NCBI GenBank assembly: GCA_022796855.1
Contig: JAAWJM010000020.1
Location: 1-37,245, forward strand
Source of the DNA: Clostridia bacterium
GTDB lineage: Bacteria; Bacillota; Clostridia; TANB77; CAG-508
Direction of reading: 5' to 3'
DNA length: 37,245 nucleotides
Made by a program: the position numbers and the translations under genes. The notes beneath the pieces are model-generated. The model saw nothing but the letters and a program-made list of their open reading frames with translations. It ran no database searches and had not been told where the DNA came from. Positions 17,601-24,284 of the stretch are shown here, piece by piece (position 1 is the stretch's first letter; the number at the start of each line of letters is the position of its first letter).

Positions 17601-19457
17601 AGGTGCTTTTTCCCACGAACCGTATTTATCAATATCTTTCTGTGCTTTTATAGTAAATTCTACTCCAGAAAGTATTTCTGCCTCGCCATTTTCATCACTT
17701 GATATTTTTATAATTTGAAACGCTTGAGATATAACTCTTTCTTTTACTGATTCATTTCTTGTAACCACACTTGTATATTGATTTTCATATGTTAAATCAA
17801 TATTATATATTGTTGTATCTAAATTATAGCCTACACTTGGGGTTAGTTCTTTAATATAGTATTCTCCTAAATATAAATTGCCAATTGTAGCATTTCCATT
17901 ACTATCTGTAATTAAATTTGTTATTTTTTGATTTGCATTGTAAATTACACTATCATCTGCAGGGTCTAAAATATTATTTCTAGCATATAATCCATATACT
18001 GCTCCCTCTAATGTTGCCTCTCCTTGTGGTGTTTTTCCTGTTATTGTATCTCCTTTACTTAAATTAATTTTTCCTACTGTTGCCTCATTATATATTTCAA
18101 TTCCATATTTTCCGTTATCTTCACATATATCTACATCTTTGGTTTCATTTGATATTACATATTTATATGGTGCTTTCTTTTCTCTTACAGTATAAACTCC
18201 ATAGTCTAACATATCTGATGATGCAATTCCTTGATTATTAGTTGTAATTGTTGAAACAACATTTGAATCTTTTAAGATTTCAAATTCTGCTCCTGCTCTT
18301 TTTACTATCTTACCTGTTTTTCTATCTTTTTTTGTAACTTGAAAACTTCCTTGTTTTACATTATTTACAAAATTTATTTCTGTTGTATTTCCTGCATTTA
18401 TAACTGCACGATTAATGCTATTATCTAATACTAATTCATCTAGTGTTGCAATTTCTTGATAATATAAATCTCCTGCTCTTAAATCTTGGGCAGTAAAACT
18501 ACCATCTGCACCTGTTTGATATGTTCCAATTTCTTCACTCATATCTGAGTTATATGCTAATTTAAACGTTACCCCAACTACTGCTTTTCCTCTATTATCT
18601 ACTTTCTTTAATTTAAAATTTCCTGCTTTAGCCCATTCTACTGTTAATGATGTTGTTTGAGATGGGTCATATACCATATCTAAATAACCTATATTTTGCA
18701 TTGATGAACTATTTGTTACACCTACTATTGGTTGATATTCAAATCCTTGTGATTTTTCTCCAGTAGTCCACGTTCCTAAATTGACATTTATTGGTGCTTC
18801 AAAATGAAATCTCGTTTGTCCATAAATTGTTACGTTTCCACCTGTTTGTCTTGTATTATGTGTTTCATCAACATAAGTTACTGCGTCTTGTAAATCAATA
18901 TTTACACTACCACTTGTCATTCCACTACTTAATTCTATTGTTTCTGTTCTTTGTATATCTCCCTCTCTATATGCACTAACATTTGAGGTAGAAAATCTTA
19001 CCTTAAAGCTTGGAACAGATTTTGTACTTAAAAAATTTACAAAATCTTTTGCTACTGTACGAACTGCATCTCCACTATAATAATGTGATAATGCTAATGA
19101 TGTTGCTACTATTCCATATGCTCTACTTGTAAATCCAGACCATTGTTCTGGACCTCCCCAACCATAATATAATGCTTTTTTTACATTATCATTTTCATAT
19201 ATATTCGTTGTTAAACCAACACCAGTAGAGGGTGTAGTTTTTGAATGTTCTAAGCAAAATGCTTGCTTTCCTGCTACTGTAAAATCGCCTACACTTGATG
19301 CTCCATAAGTAATTTTACCATTATATTTTACCTCAAAATGTTGAGGCATATCTGTTGTATTTACTGCCATTACTGGCGAAATAACATTAAATATTGTTAT
19401 TAATATAATTAATATATTTATCATTCGTAAACTATTCTTTTTAGTTCCTTTTTTCAT
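14649..19457 (-). CDS. Giant SpaA/Cna-B repeat surface adhesin with a thioester-like head domain
   Basis: Cell-wall surface protein of 1602 residues. A signal peptide ends near ISPVMA. The head domain (about 35-300) begins with AFCLEHSKTTPSTG and ALYYGWGGPEQW, as in thioester adhesins. About twelve SpaA/Cna-B domains follow, each starting with a lysine strand (for example QVTKKDRKTG) and ending with a Tyr-x-x-x-Glu motif (YTVREKKAP, YSVREIQAP, YIMREISSP and others), the lysine and glutamate being those that form isopeptide bonds in this family. The C-terminus has PKTGD, a membrane helix and KKRKNK, a sortase signal. The preferred start at 19457 has GAAAGGAG 7 bases upstream. No sortase is encoded here, so a host enzyme must anchor it. 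It is cargo likely to help its host adhere. In the head the Gln expected in TQxAIW appears to be Ser (ATSLALSHYY). Confidence 0.92.
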   Translation of the reverse strand: MKKGTKKNSLRMINILIILITIFNVISPVMAVNTTDMPQHFEVKYNGKITYGASSVGDFTVAGKQAFCLEHSKTTPSTGVGLTTNIYENDNVKKALYYGWGGPEQWSGFTSRAYGIVATSLALSHYYSGDAVRTVAKDFVNFLSTKSVPSFKVRFSTSNVSAYREGDIQRTETIELSSGMTSGSVNIDLQDAVTYVDETHNTRQTGGNVTIYGQTRFHFEAPINVNLGTWTTGEKSQGFEYQPIVGVTNSSSMQNIGYLDMVYDPSQTTSLTVEWAKAGNFKLKKVDNRGKAVVGVTFKLAYNSDMSEEIGTYQTGADGSFTAQDLRAGDLYYQEIATLDELVLDNSINRAVINAGNTTEINFVNNVKQGSFQVTKKDRKTGKIVKRAGAEFEILKDSNVVSTITTNNQGIASSDMLDYGVYTVREKKAPYKYVISNETKDVDICEDNGKYGIEIYNEATVGKINLSKGDTITGKTPQGEATLEGAVYGLYARNNILDPADDSVIYNANQKITNLITDSNGNATIGNLYLGEYYIKELTPSVGYNLDTTIYNIDLTYENQYTSVVTRNESVKERVISQAFQIIKISSDENGEAEILSGVEFTIKAQKDIDKYGSWEKAPIAKNANAQETAILKTDEKGYAVSERLPYGTYIVRETKVPDNKYKVPDFKVVITEDSATPQTWRIFNDTSFRSVLAIIKQDEETGKIVKISNAQFKIKNTETGEYFGYWDWNPLPHYVNSWETTKDGTVMTGEQLPVGKYQLEEIKSPFGYLVSKNPIQFEITSHVAYQTLPDGNTPIITIKQKDKPVKGKVNITKIGEVLVGFENGKFIYEEKGLANAKYEILAKEDILDPSNDGTVIYKKGTVVDTITTNTEGKVTSKALPLGEYSVREIQAPNGFVLNNEIKDISLVYENQETEIVYDNASFKNERQKVDLTVYKKDYDTNDGLLGAEFGIYAKDNIYNYNNEIVIEKGTLIEKVTSNEIGKVHFETDLPLAEYEIREIQAPIGYSSSNQIIKVDATYKGQNIETIENEYEFKNKIITVEISKKDITDDSEIKGAYIKVFEKDNEGAIFEEWISGQDGENEDRTIKPHIMKGLEVGKTYIMREISSPYGFAIAQDIEFTIQDTSEVQKIEMKDEVVFGQLEWNKTGDIFMAVAKGNSEFGETFTPAWHTSNILDTEITIYANEQIKIGNTVYYEKDEEIETLESDWEKVTSKKLPVGKYYYVESKVPFGYIGNTDKHYFEIKDNQKAELQIIESTLNNNRAKVNIDLTKVLEEQQIFKNDKAYKDIRFGIYAREYIYDYMGNVAIENGSLIAVTEINKEGHLINVPDLPIGTYYIKELSTNSQYVLDENSEYDFEIAYHGKDIAEYTIQINNGTIENKLARGTIQVVKKDSFDENKRLENVEFNISANKNMNEIIMTEKTNENGIATFENLELGTYYIQEVGQVEGYVVNDYIYEVKVTTNGDLLIIDVYNKPTEMEFSKVNETGVEELAGATIQIIEKETGKIIEEWVSTEETHIIHYLVEGKEYIMREIISPKSYGIAEEISFIAGDGQKVVMQDMPIPETPKTGDERNTILWVILLGTSTTLLLSISIYEIIKKRKNK

Positions 19458-19501
19458 TAATATTCTCCTTTCGCATATGTTTTTCATACTTTTAATTGCA
19501 T

Positions 19502-19528
19502 AAAAAAAAGAAGTTACTTTTGAACTCC
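19502..19528 (-). terminator. Terminator after the membrane-anchored low-complexity protein gene
   Basis: On the minus strand GGAGTT (19528-19523) pairs with AACTTC (19515-19510), including one G-T pair, followed by eight T. It separates the gene at 19546 from the adhesin gene. Confidence 0.55.
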
Positions 19529-19545
19529 TTTTAAAAAATATATTT

Positions 19546-20037
19546 TTAATAATTCCAACTTGATGGAATTTCTACTTTTTGTCCTCCTACTGCATACCCT
19601 CCGTCTAATTCTTTATAAGAGTCTGGGGCAACAGTTACTGTTACACTTTTATTTTCTGTTTGCTTTTGTTCAGTATTATTGCTACTTGCTTTTTTATTAC
19701 TACTATTTGTTTGTTGCTTTTTTTCTGTTGTTGTTTTTACTGGTTTTTCTTGTGTTGTTTTGACTGGTTTATTTTCTGCAGTTGTTTCTTTTGTTTCTTC
19801 TTGCTTTTCTATTGTATTCTCTTCTGTATTTTCTATTACATTCTCTTCTACTTGTTTATTTTCATCAATGTTCTCCTGTTTGTTTAAATCATTTGTGTTA
19901 ATTTCATTGTGTTCTTGATTTGCTACTGGTATATTTTCTATATTCTGTTGTTTGCTCTTTACTATTTCATAAACTCCAAAACCTGAAATTATTAAAATTA
20001 TGATAATTAAAATCACTATAACTAGATTTTTCTTCAT
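19546..20037 (-). CDS. Membrane-anchored, low-complexity extracellular protein
   Basis: A 163-residue protein with one N-terminal membrane helix (about residues 4-27), no clear cleavage site, and no lipobox cysteine. It then has about 105 residues of Glu/Asn/Lys/Thr/Gln-rich sequence that must be disordered, and ends in a compact C-terminal motif rich in glycine and aromatic residues (APDSYKELDGGYAVGGQKVE). The gene has a good promoter: TTGAAA at 20097-20092, 17-base spacer, TACAAT at 20074-20069. A GGGGG-containing leader precedes the ATG. It lies between parB and the adhesin and is likely exported. Function unknown; it could be a stalked receptor or a remnant of a transfer apparatus. Confidence 0.75.
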   Translation of the reverse strand: MKKNLVIVILIIIILIISGFGVYEIVKSKQQNIENIPVANQEHNEINTNDLNKQENIDENKQVEENVIENTEENTIEKQEETKETTAENKPVKTTQEKPVKTTTEKKQQTNSSNKKASSNNTEQKQTENKSVTVTVAPDSYKELDGGYAVGGQKVEIPSSWNY

Positions 20038-20068
20038 TTACATCATTCCCCCTATTTCATTTGTCTGT

Positions 20069-20097
20069 ATTGTACAATAATTTAAAAGTTTTTTCAA
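20069..20097 (-). promoter_or_regulatory. Sigma-A promoter of the gene at 19546-20037
   Basis: TTGAAA (20097-20092), a 17-base spacer, and TACAAT (20074-20069) on the minus strand, with the start codon about 25 bases beyond the expected transcription start. Confidence 0.65.
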
Positions 20098-20119
20098 ATA
20101 TGCGATTTCATTATTTATA

Positions 20120-20139
20120 TATATTCCTTTTCAGTTAGT
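20120..20139 (-). repeat. 20-bp motif shared with 8343-8362
   Basis: Matches the repA-upstream motif in 19 of 20 bases and has the same orientation. It lies about 25 bases upstream of the -35 of the gene at 19546-20037, where an activator could bind. A degenerate direct repeat (AGTTAGTAT/AGCTAGTAT) surrounds it. Confidence 0.5.
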
Positions 20140-20181
20140 ATATAGCTAGTATTAGGGGGTGGATTGTAAGGAGGGGGAAAT

Positions 20182-20222
20182 AAAAAAATGTAGCTACAAA
20201 TTTATTTATCTGTTGCTACATT
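20182..20222 (-). terminator. Terminator of the parA-parB operon
   Basis: On the minus strand AATGTAGC (20222-20215) pairs with GCTACATT (20194-20187), loop of 20 bases, followed by a run of T. It begins at the parB stop codon. Confidence 0.7.
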
Positions 20223-21189
20223 ACCTCATATATTCATTTTGTTTTTGTTTCTGCTTTCTTTCCCTCTCTGATGTTTCTTTTACACAATGCACAATGTAAT
20301 CTTCTTTTTCTTCCATTGATTTATATTCCTTTGGTATATATTGTTCTACTTTATCTTCTGGAATTTTAAACTTTGGTATTTGGTTTGGTTTTTCTTGCTC
20401 TAATATATCGTCAATCTCTTCCATAGTTAAACTACCATTTTCACTTAATTTTTTCATCTTGATAGCTTGTGGGTGTGATGGAAATGCGTCTGTATATTCT
20501 ATTGCATCAAATACCTGTTGTTGTTCTTCTTTTGTTAAATATGAAAGTTCCACTGCTGGTCTTAATTTCATTTTTTCTTCGTCAACTAATTTTAATAGTT
20601 CTGGTATTAGTTCAGTAAGTCGAATAAATCTTTGTATATTACTAGAACTTTCTCCTGTTTCCTCAGCAATTAATTCTCTTGTTGTTTTACCTATAAAATT
20701 CTGTTCCAGTGGGGCAGAATTTTCATTTTCTTCTTTTTTAGGTCGACCTGCTTGTCTTTTCATAGCCTCCATTTTCATTTTAAAAGCAAATGCTCTTTCA
20801 CTTGGTAGTATCTTTTCTCTTTGGTTGTTACTATTTACCATTGCTATTGTTGCCTCTTCATCTGTCATTTCTCTTACAATAGCTTTTATTTGTGTTACTC
20901 CTGCAATTTCACACGCTCTTTTTCTTCTGTGTCCAGAAATCATTTCGTAACCACCATTTTCTTTTGGTCTTACTATAACTGGGTGTATTACTCCAAATTG
21001 TTTTACTGTTTCTGCCATTGAAAACATTTCGTCATCATCTCTTACTTTATATGGGTGATTTGGAAAGTTTGTAATTTCATTTACTGGAATCATCTTTACA
21101 TATTCTCTGTTTTTATTATCTCTTTCTTCTTGCGTTGTAAAGAAATCATCTAGCGTAATCTTTGGTAATTTCATTTTTTCTTCTTTCAT
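20221..21189 (-). CDS. parB: ParB partition protein
   Basis: A 322-residue ParB/Spo0J-family protein. The N-terminal domain carries VKQFGVIHPVIVR and the GGYEMISGHRRKRACEIAG motif (about residues 75-105). The DNA-binding HTH (about 170-200, with IQRFIRLTEL) and a helical, basic C-terminus follow. It is coupled to parA: its start lies 44 bases inside the parA reading frame, and AGGAGGT precedes its ATG. ParB binds parS sites and, with ParA, keeps the excised circular form of the element in dividing cells, or stabilises it by another route. Its paralog at 4082-4906 shares the same domain order but lacks the first 35 residues and a Lys-rich insertion. Confidence 0.92.
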   Translation of the reverse strand: MKEEKMKLPKITLDDFFTTQEERDNKNREYVKMIPVNEITNFPNHPYKVRDDDEMFSMAETVKQFGVIHPVIVRPKENGGYEMISGHRRKRACEIAGVTQIKAIVREMTDEEATIAMVNSNNQREKILPSERAFAFKMKMEAMKRQAGRPKKEENENSAPLEQNFIGKTTRELIAEETGESSSNIQRFIRLTELIPELLKLVDEEKMKLRPAVELSYLTKEEQQQVFDAIEYTDAFPSHPQAIKMKKLSENGSLTMEEIDDILEQEKPNQIPKFKIPEDKVEQYIPKEYKSMEEKEDYIVHCVKETSERERKQKQKQNEYMR

Positions 21190-21973
21190 TATCTGCTAAT
21201 ACCTCCTTTGCAAAATTTGTATAAGCTAAAGCAACTTTACTGTTTTTGTCATAAGCAAATATGCTTTTCCCTTTTGAGGTGGATTCTGCAGTTTTTATAG
21301 CATAAGGTATTTGTGTATCATATAACTTTATAATATTTCCATACTGCTCTTGTATTTCTTTCTTTATTGTACTCGGTAATTTCGTTCTGTTATCTACTAA
21401 TGTTAGAAGTATTCCACCAACTTTTAAATTTTGGTTCTGATGTTTCTTTACTTTTGAAACTATATTAATTAAATTTCCCATTCCTATTGCTGATAAGTAT
21501 TGACTTTGAACTGGAATGATTACTTCATCTGCTGTTGCTAATGCATTTGTTACTAGCATACTTAGTGATGGCATACAATCAATTATAATATAATCATATC
21601 TGCTTTCTACTTTTTCCAAAATGTTCTTTATTGCATATTCTCTATCTCTTGCACTCGATAAATTAGTTTCTGTCATTGCTAAATTAAGATTTGATGGTAT
21701 TAAATCTATTCCCTCTTTATGATGTAATATTGCCTGTTCTGTTTCTACTTCTTTGTTATCAATAAAATCTTCAATTAAAGTAGAAAGATTTGCTGAAATA
21801 TTATCTTCATCATAAAACCCCATATATGTTGTTAAATTTGCTTGAGGGTCTGCATCTACTACTAATACCTTTTTGTTATTACTTGATAGTGCTATGCCTA
21901 AGCTAAAAGCCGTTGTTGTTTTACCTACTCCACCTTTTTGGTTAGCTATTGCTATTGTCTTACATTTTCTCAT
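21146..21973 (-). CDS. parA: ParA partition ATPase
   Basis: A 275-residue ParA/Soj/MinD-type ATPase. It has the deviant Walker A KGGVGKTT (13-20), the DADPQANLT segment of Walker A' (about 40-48), and YDYIIIDCMPSLS with Walker B (about 130-142). It drives segregation of the element together with ParB, to which it is coupled by overlap. An AAGGAAGGAGG leader precedes its ATG. Two palindromes lie in the promoter region upstream, as expected for autoregulation by the Par proteins. It is complete and has no sign of decay. Confidence 0.95.
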   Translation of the reverse strand: MRKCKTIAIANQKGGVGKTTTAFSLGIALSSNNKKVLVVDADPQANLTTYMGFYDEDNISANLSTLIEDFIDNKEVETEQAILHHKEGIDLIPSNLNLAMTETNLSSARDREYAIKNILEKVESRYDYIIIDCMPSLSMLVTNALATADEVIIPVQSQYLSAIGMGNLINIVSKVKKHQNQNLKVGGILLTLVDNRTKLPSTIKKEIQEQYGNIIKLYDTQIPYAIKTAESTSKGKSIFAYDKNSKVALAYTNFAKEVLADNERRKNEITKDYAR

Positions 21974-22000
21974 CTGTTTTTCCTCCTTCCTTTTAAATTT

Positions 22001-22043
22001 AGTCTTTGTTTATAAAAGACTATGTAACATTTCAAATGAAATG
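22001..22043. promoter_or_regulatory. parA promoter region with a parS-like palindrome
   Basis: Two palindromes lie upstream of parA. CATTTCA-aa-TGAAATG (22028-22043) keeps the TTTCA..TGAAA core of the canonical parS site TGTTTCACGTGAAACA (10 of 16 positions the same). AGTCTTT (22001-22007) with AAAGACT (22015-22021) is a perfect 7-bp inverted repeat. On the minus strand the first overlaps a TTGAAA -35-like hexamer and the second surrounds a TATAAA. They are candidate ParB-binding or operator sites. Confidence 0.5.
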
Positions 22044-22078
22044 GAAAAAGCGAATTAATTTAAAATATCAACTCGCTT
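22044..22078 (-). terminator. Terminator upstream of parA
   Basis: AAGCGAGTT (22078-22070) pairs with AATTCGCTT (22056-22048) with one G-T pair, then a short T run. It would end the transcript of the small gene at 22173 before parA. Confidence 0.5.
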
Positions 22079-22172
22079 CTATATGTCGTTATCTTATATC
22101 TTCTTTTGTTTTTCATTTATCAAAATATACTTTATAATTTATTATCAATTAATACAAATGTATAAAGTAATA

Positions 22173-22472
22173 TTATCGTACATCTCTATTTTTATTGTGT
22201 TTTTTTTCATATTCTTTTCTTATTCTTGAATTAATTTTTATTGCATTGTTATCGTCATATTCTTTATCTATTGATACTTTCCCCTTTTCTAAAAAATCCT
22301 TTGAAAGAATAAACTCTCCTGTATCTAAAAATTCATATCTACCCTCTTTATCTTTGCCAACATACATTGCAGTAACAGGTATATTACAATTACTAGAAAT
22401 AGGAATATTAACTGTTAAAAAATTTCCTATTTTTAAATTTTCTAAATAATCTATTGCCTCATCTTTTTGCAT
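22173..22472 (-). CDS. Hypothetical protein at the right end of the element
   Basis: A 99-residue charged protein (MQKDEAIDYLENLKIGNFLT...) with a beta-rich core of small-barrel pattern (TAMYVGKDKEGRYEFLDTGEF) and a basic C-terminal helix (RIRKEYEKKHNKNR). GGAGGG precedes the ATG. It is the last gene of the element before the chromosomal queH operon and is followed by parA on the same strand. I do not recognise it. Small proteins in this place can be excision or establishment factors, but nothing in the sequence shows this. Confidence 0.75.
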   Translation of the reverse strand: MQKDEAIDYLENLKIGNFLTVNIPISSNCNIPVTAMYVGKDKEGRYEFLDTGEFILSKDFLEKGKVSIDKEYDDNNAIKINSRIRKEYEKKHNKNRDVR

Positions 22473-22493
22473 TTTTCTCCCTCCTTTTTAGTC

Positions 22494-22523
22494 AAAAAAA
22501 GAAAGCCACAATTAGCTTTCTTT
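22494..22523 (-). terminator. Strong Rho-independent terminator at the right boundary
   Basis: A perfect 9-bp stem, AAAGAAAGC (22498-22506) with GCTTTCTTT (22515-22523), loop of 8, and a T run on the minus strand. It stops transcription coming from the queH side before the gene at 22173, so the element is insulated from the chromosomal operon. Confidence 0.75.
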
Positions 22524-22640
22524 AAATAATTTTTCTTATATTCCTTATATATCAACGTTTTTAAGCATTTTTAGGTGTGTGTCAATAAATAATGTATTCC
22601 TCATAAATATTCTTTTTTTGAAACCCTTGTGGTTGTAGGG

Positions 22641-23183
22641 TTATTTGTTTTTGTGTCGTAAATACCTTTCCTCCTCTGAAAAGATACACCCACAGTATTT
22701 TTGCATGTATAACCCTATTTCTCGTGCTTTAGTTTGCCCTTCTTTGAAACCTACTCGAAAATCGCAGTATAGGAAATTTAGTCCATATGTCTTTGCTAAA
22801 GTTTCGCCGATTTGTTTAATTACTTCGTGGTTTTGGTATGGGCTTACCAAAAGGGTGGTAGTAAAAGTATCGTAACCATGTTCTTTTGCGTATTTTGCAG
22901 TTTGTTCTAAACGAACTTGATAACAATAGCTTTGGCAACGATTTTTTAGGTTTCCTATTACATTTTTACAAAATTCTTGTAACCCATAGTTTTCTTCAAA
23001 AATAGCCTGTATTTGAATTTGGGTTGCATATTCTTTTAGGCAGTCTCTTCTTTGCTTGTATTCAGTGTATGGGTGTATGTTTGGGTTATACCAATATACG
23101 GTTGGTTCCATTTGTTCTTTTCGCAAGGTATCGATACAATACACACTACATGGAGCACAACAGGTATGCATTAATAGTTTCAT
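22641..23183 (-). CDS. queH: Epoxyqueuosine reductase QueH
   Basis: QueH (formerly DUF208) carries out the last step of queuosine synthesis in tRNA, reducing epoxyqueuosine to queuosine. It is a functional replacement for QueG. The 180-residue protein has the family's N-terminal MHTCCAPC motif (Cys8, Cys9, Cys12), the YNPNIHP segment, a later CQSYCYQVRLEQTA segment, the LLVSPYQNHE segment and a C-terminal KYCGC pair. These cysteines bind an iron-sulfur cluster and iron in the family. AGGAG precedes the ATG. It is complete although the mobile element ends within about 100 bases of its stop codon. It is 21 bases downstream of the glycosyltransferase gene and may share its transcript, with no functional relation evident. 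Confidence 0.93.
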   Translation of the reverse strand: MKLLMHTCCAPCSVYCIDTLRKEQMEPTVYWYNPNIHPYTEYKQRRDCLKEYATQIQIQAIFEENYGLQEFCKNVIGNLKNRCQSYCYQVRLEQTAKYAKEHGYDTFTTTLLVSPYQNHEVIKQIGETLAKTYGLNFLYCDFRVGFKEGQTKAREIGLYMQKYCGCIFSEEERYLRHKNK

Positions 23184-23204
23184 ATTAAGCTCATCTCCTA
23201 CTTA

Positions 23205-24242
23205 TTATTGATTCTTTTTTTCTACAAATACATATTTCTTTTTTATATAAAAATTAGCTATATACATTATAACATTAATAATAATTTTAACAACCATAAT
23301 CCATTTTGCATAATATTGGTTCAAAATAGAAATTAATAGGCTACTAATTAACATTTGTATGATAAATAGTATTGTATATTTACAGCCTTCAAAAAAAGTA
23401 TTACTTGTCATTTCTCTTTGAAATACCCATTTCTTATTCAATACAAAGTCTAACACACCTGATATCATTCTTGCTAGGATATTGGCATGAAATACGTTTA
23501 TGTTTTTAGAAACAAATAAATAAAATATCCCTACATCTACTACTGCACAAATGACAGAAGATACCATATTTTTTAAAAACTCTTTATAAATTCGATAGGA
23601 GTCTTTAATTGGTTTAAAATTTTTAATTCTGCCCTCATATATAGTTTCTATATCAACTGTATCAAATTCTATCTTTTTATGATACATCTGTTTTAAAAAA
23701 TTCATTTCATATTCATACCTTGACCCATTTACTTCTAAAGCAAATGGGAAATATTTCTTTGGTATTCCTCTTAGTCCTGTTTGTGTATCTTTTAAAGAAA
23801 TGCCTGTTATTAGTTTGAAATAGATTGAAGAAAATATATTTCCTATTTTACTTGCTAATGGTACTTGGGAATTTCCTTTGAAAGTTCTCTCTCCTAAAAT
23901 AATTTTACCGTTTTCTAACTTTTGGGCTACTTTCTTTACATCACTTGCTATATGTTGCCCATCTGCATCCACTGTTATAATTCCTATGATGTCCTCCTCT
24001 ATTATCTTCTCAATTCCTGTTTTGATTGCTTGTCCTTTTCCTTTGTTTTTTTCATGTTTATATACTTTTATGTTATCTTTTTTAAGTTCAACAAAAATGG
24101 GTTGGCTTTCTTCCTTAGAACCATCATCAATTACAATCATATTATTTAATTTTTCGTTTCTTAACTCTTGTACTAAATTAATTAATTTTCTATTTGGGTT
24201 TAAGGCTGGTATGAGTATTACTATTTTATTTAAATTCTCTAT
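23205..24242 (-). CDS. Family-2 glycosyltransferase fused to a GtrA-like membrane domain; start codon ATA
   Basis: Bifunctional-looking protein. It has a GT-A-fold glycosyltransferase of the polyprenyl-phosphate sugar type (VIDDGSKEE, then TVDADGQH with the metal-binding DxD, then SLKDTQTGLRGI), followed after about residue 225 by four membrane helices of the GtrA family, which passes lipid-linked sugars across the membrane. The first ATG (24140) would begin inside the conserved core. The frame is open upstream for 34 more codons that encode the missing first strand (KIVILIPALNPNRKL). AGGAG lies 5 bases before an ATA codon at 24242-24240, where an ATG is expected. Either ATA is used or the gene is translated poorly. 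The last gene of the polysaccharide cluster before queH. Confidence 0.85.
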   Translation of the reverse strand: MENLNKIVILIPALNPNRKLINLVQELRNEKLNNMIVIDDGSKEESQPIFVELKKDNIKVYKHEKNKGKGQAIKTGIEKIIEEDIIGIITVDADGQHIASDVKKVAQKLENGKIILGERTFKGNSQVPLASKIGNIFSSIYFKLITGISLKDTQTGLRGIPKKYFPFALEVNGSRYEYEMNFLKQMYHKKIEFDTVDIETIYEGRIKNFKPIKDSYRIYKEFLKNMVSSVICAVVDVGIFYLFVSKNINVFHANILARMISGVLDFVLNKKWVFQREMTSNTFFEGCKYTILFIIQMLISSLLISILNQYYAKWIMVVKIIINVIMYIANFYIKKKYVFVEKKNQ

Positions 24243-24284
24243 ATTTTCTCCTATTAGATATCACCCTTTTCTTTATCCGTTTGT

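Larger units (their letters stand above)
1..22620. mobile_element. Integrated mobilizable element (serine-recombinase type, relaxase-bearing)
   Basis: The block runs from a large serine recombinase at the left to just short of queH at the right. It contains recombinase, relaxase, MobC, an oriT-like region, two ParB and one ParA, two TnpV genes, a RepA-like ATPase and a methylase/helicase, gene families that travel together on Clostridia integrative elements of the Tn1549/Tn4451 sort. To its right are ordinary chromosomal genes. No VirB4, VirD4/TcpA or VirB6-like gene is present, so it cannot encode its own transfer channel. The right end must lie between the terminator at 22494-22523 and the queH stop at 22641. 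The left end is within the first 50 bases or just outside the window. TnpX/TndX-type recombinases are known to use a GA core; a GA occurs at 38-39 and at 22620-22621, which would place the ends there, but this is a guess. Confidence 0.7.
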
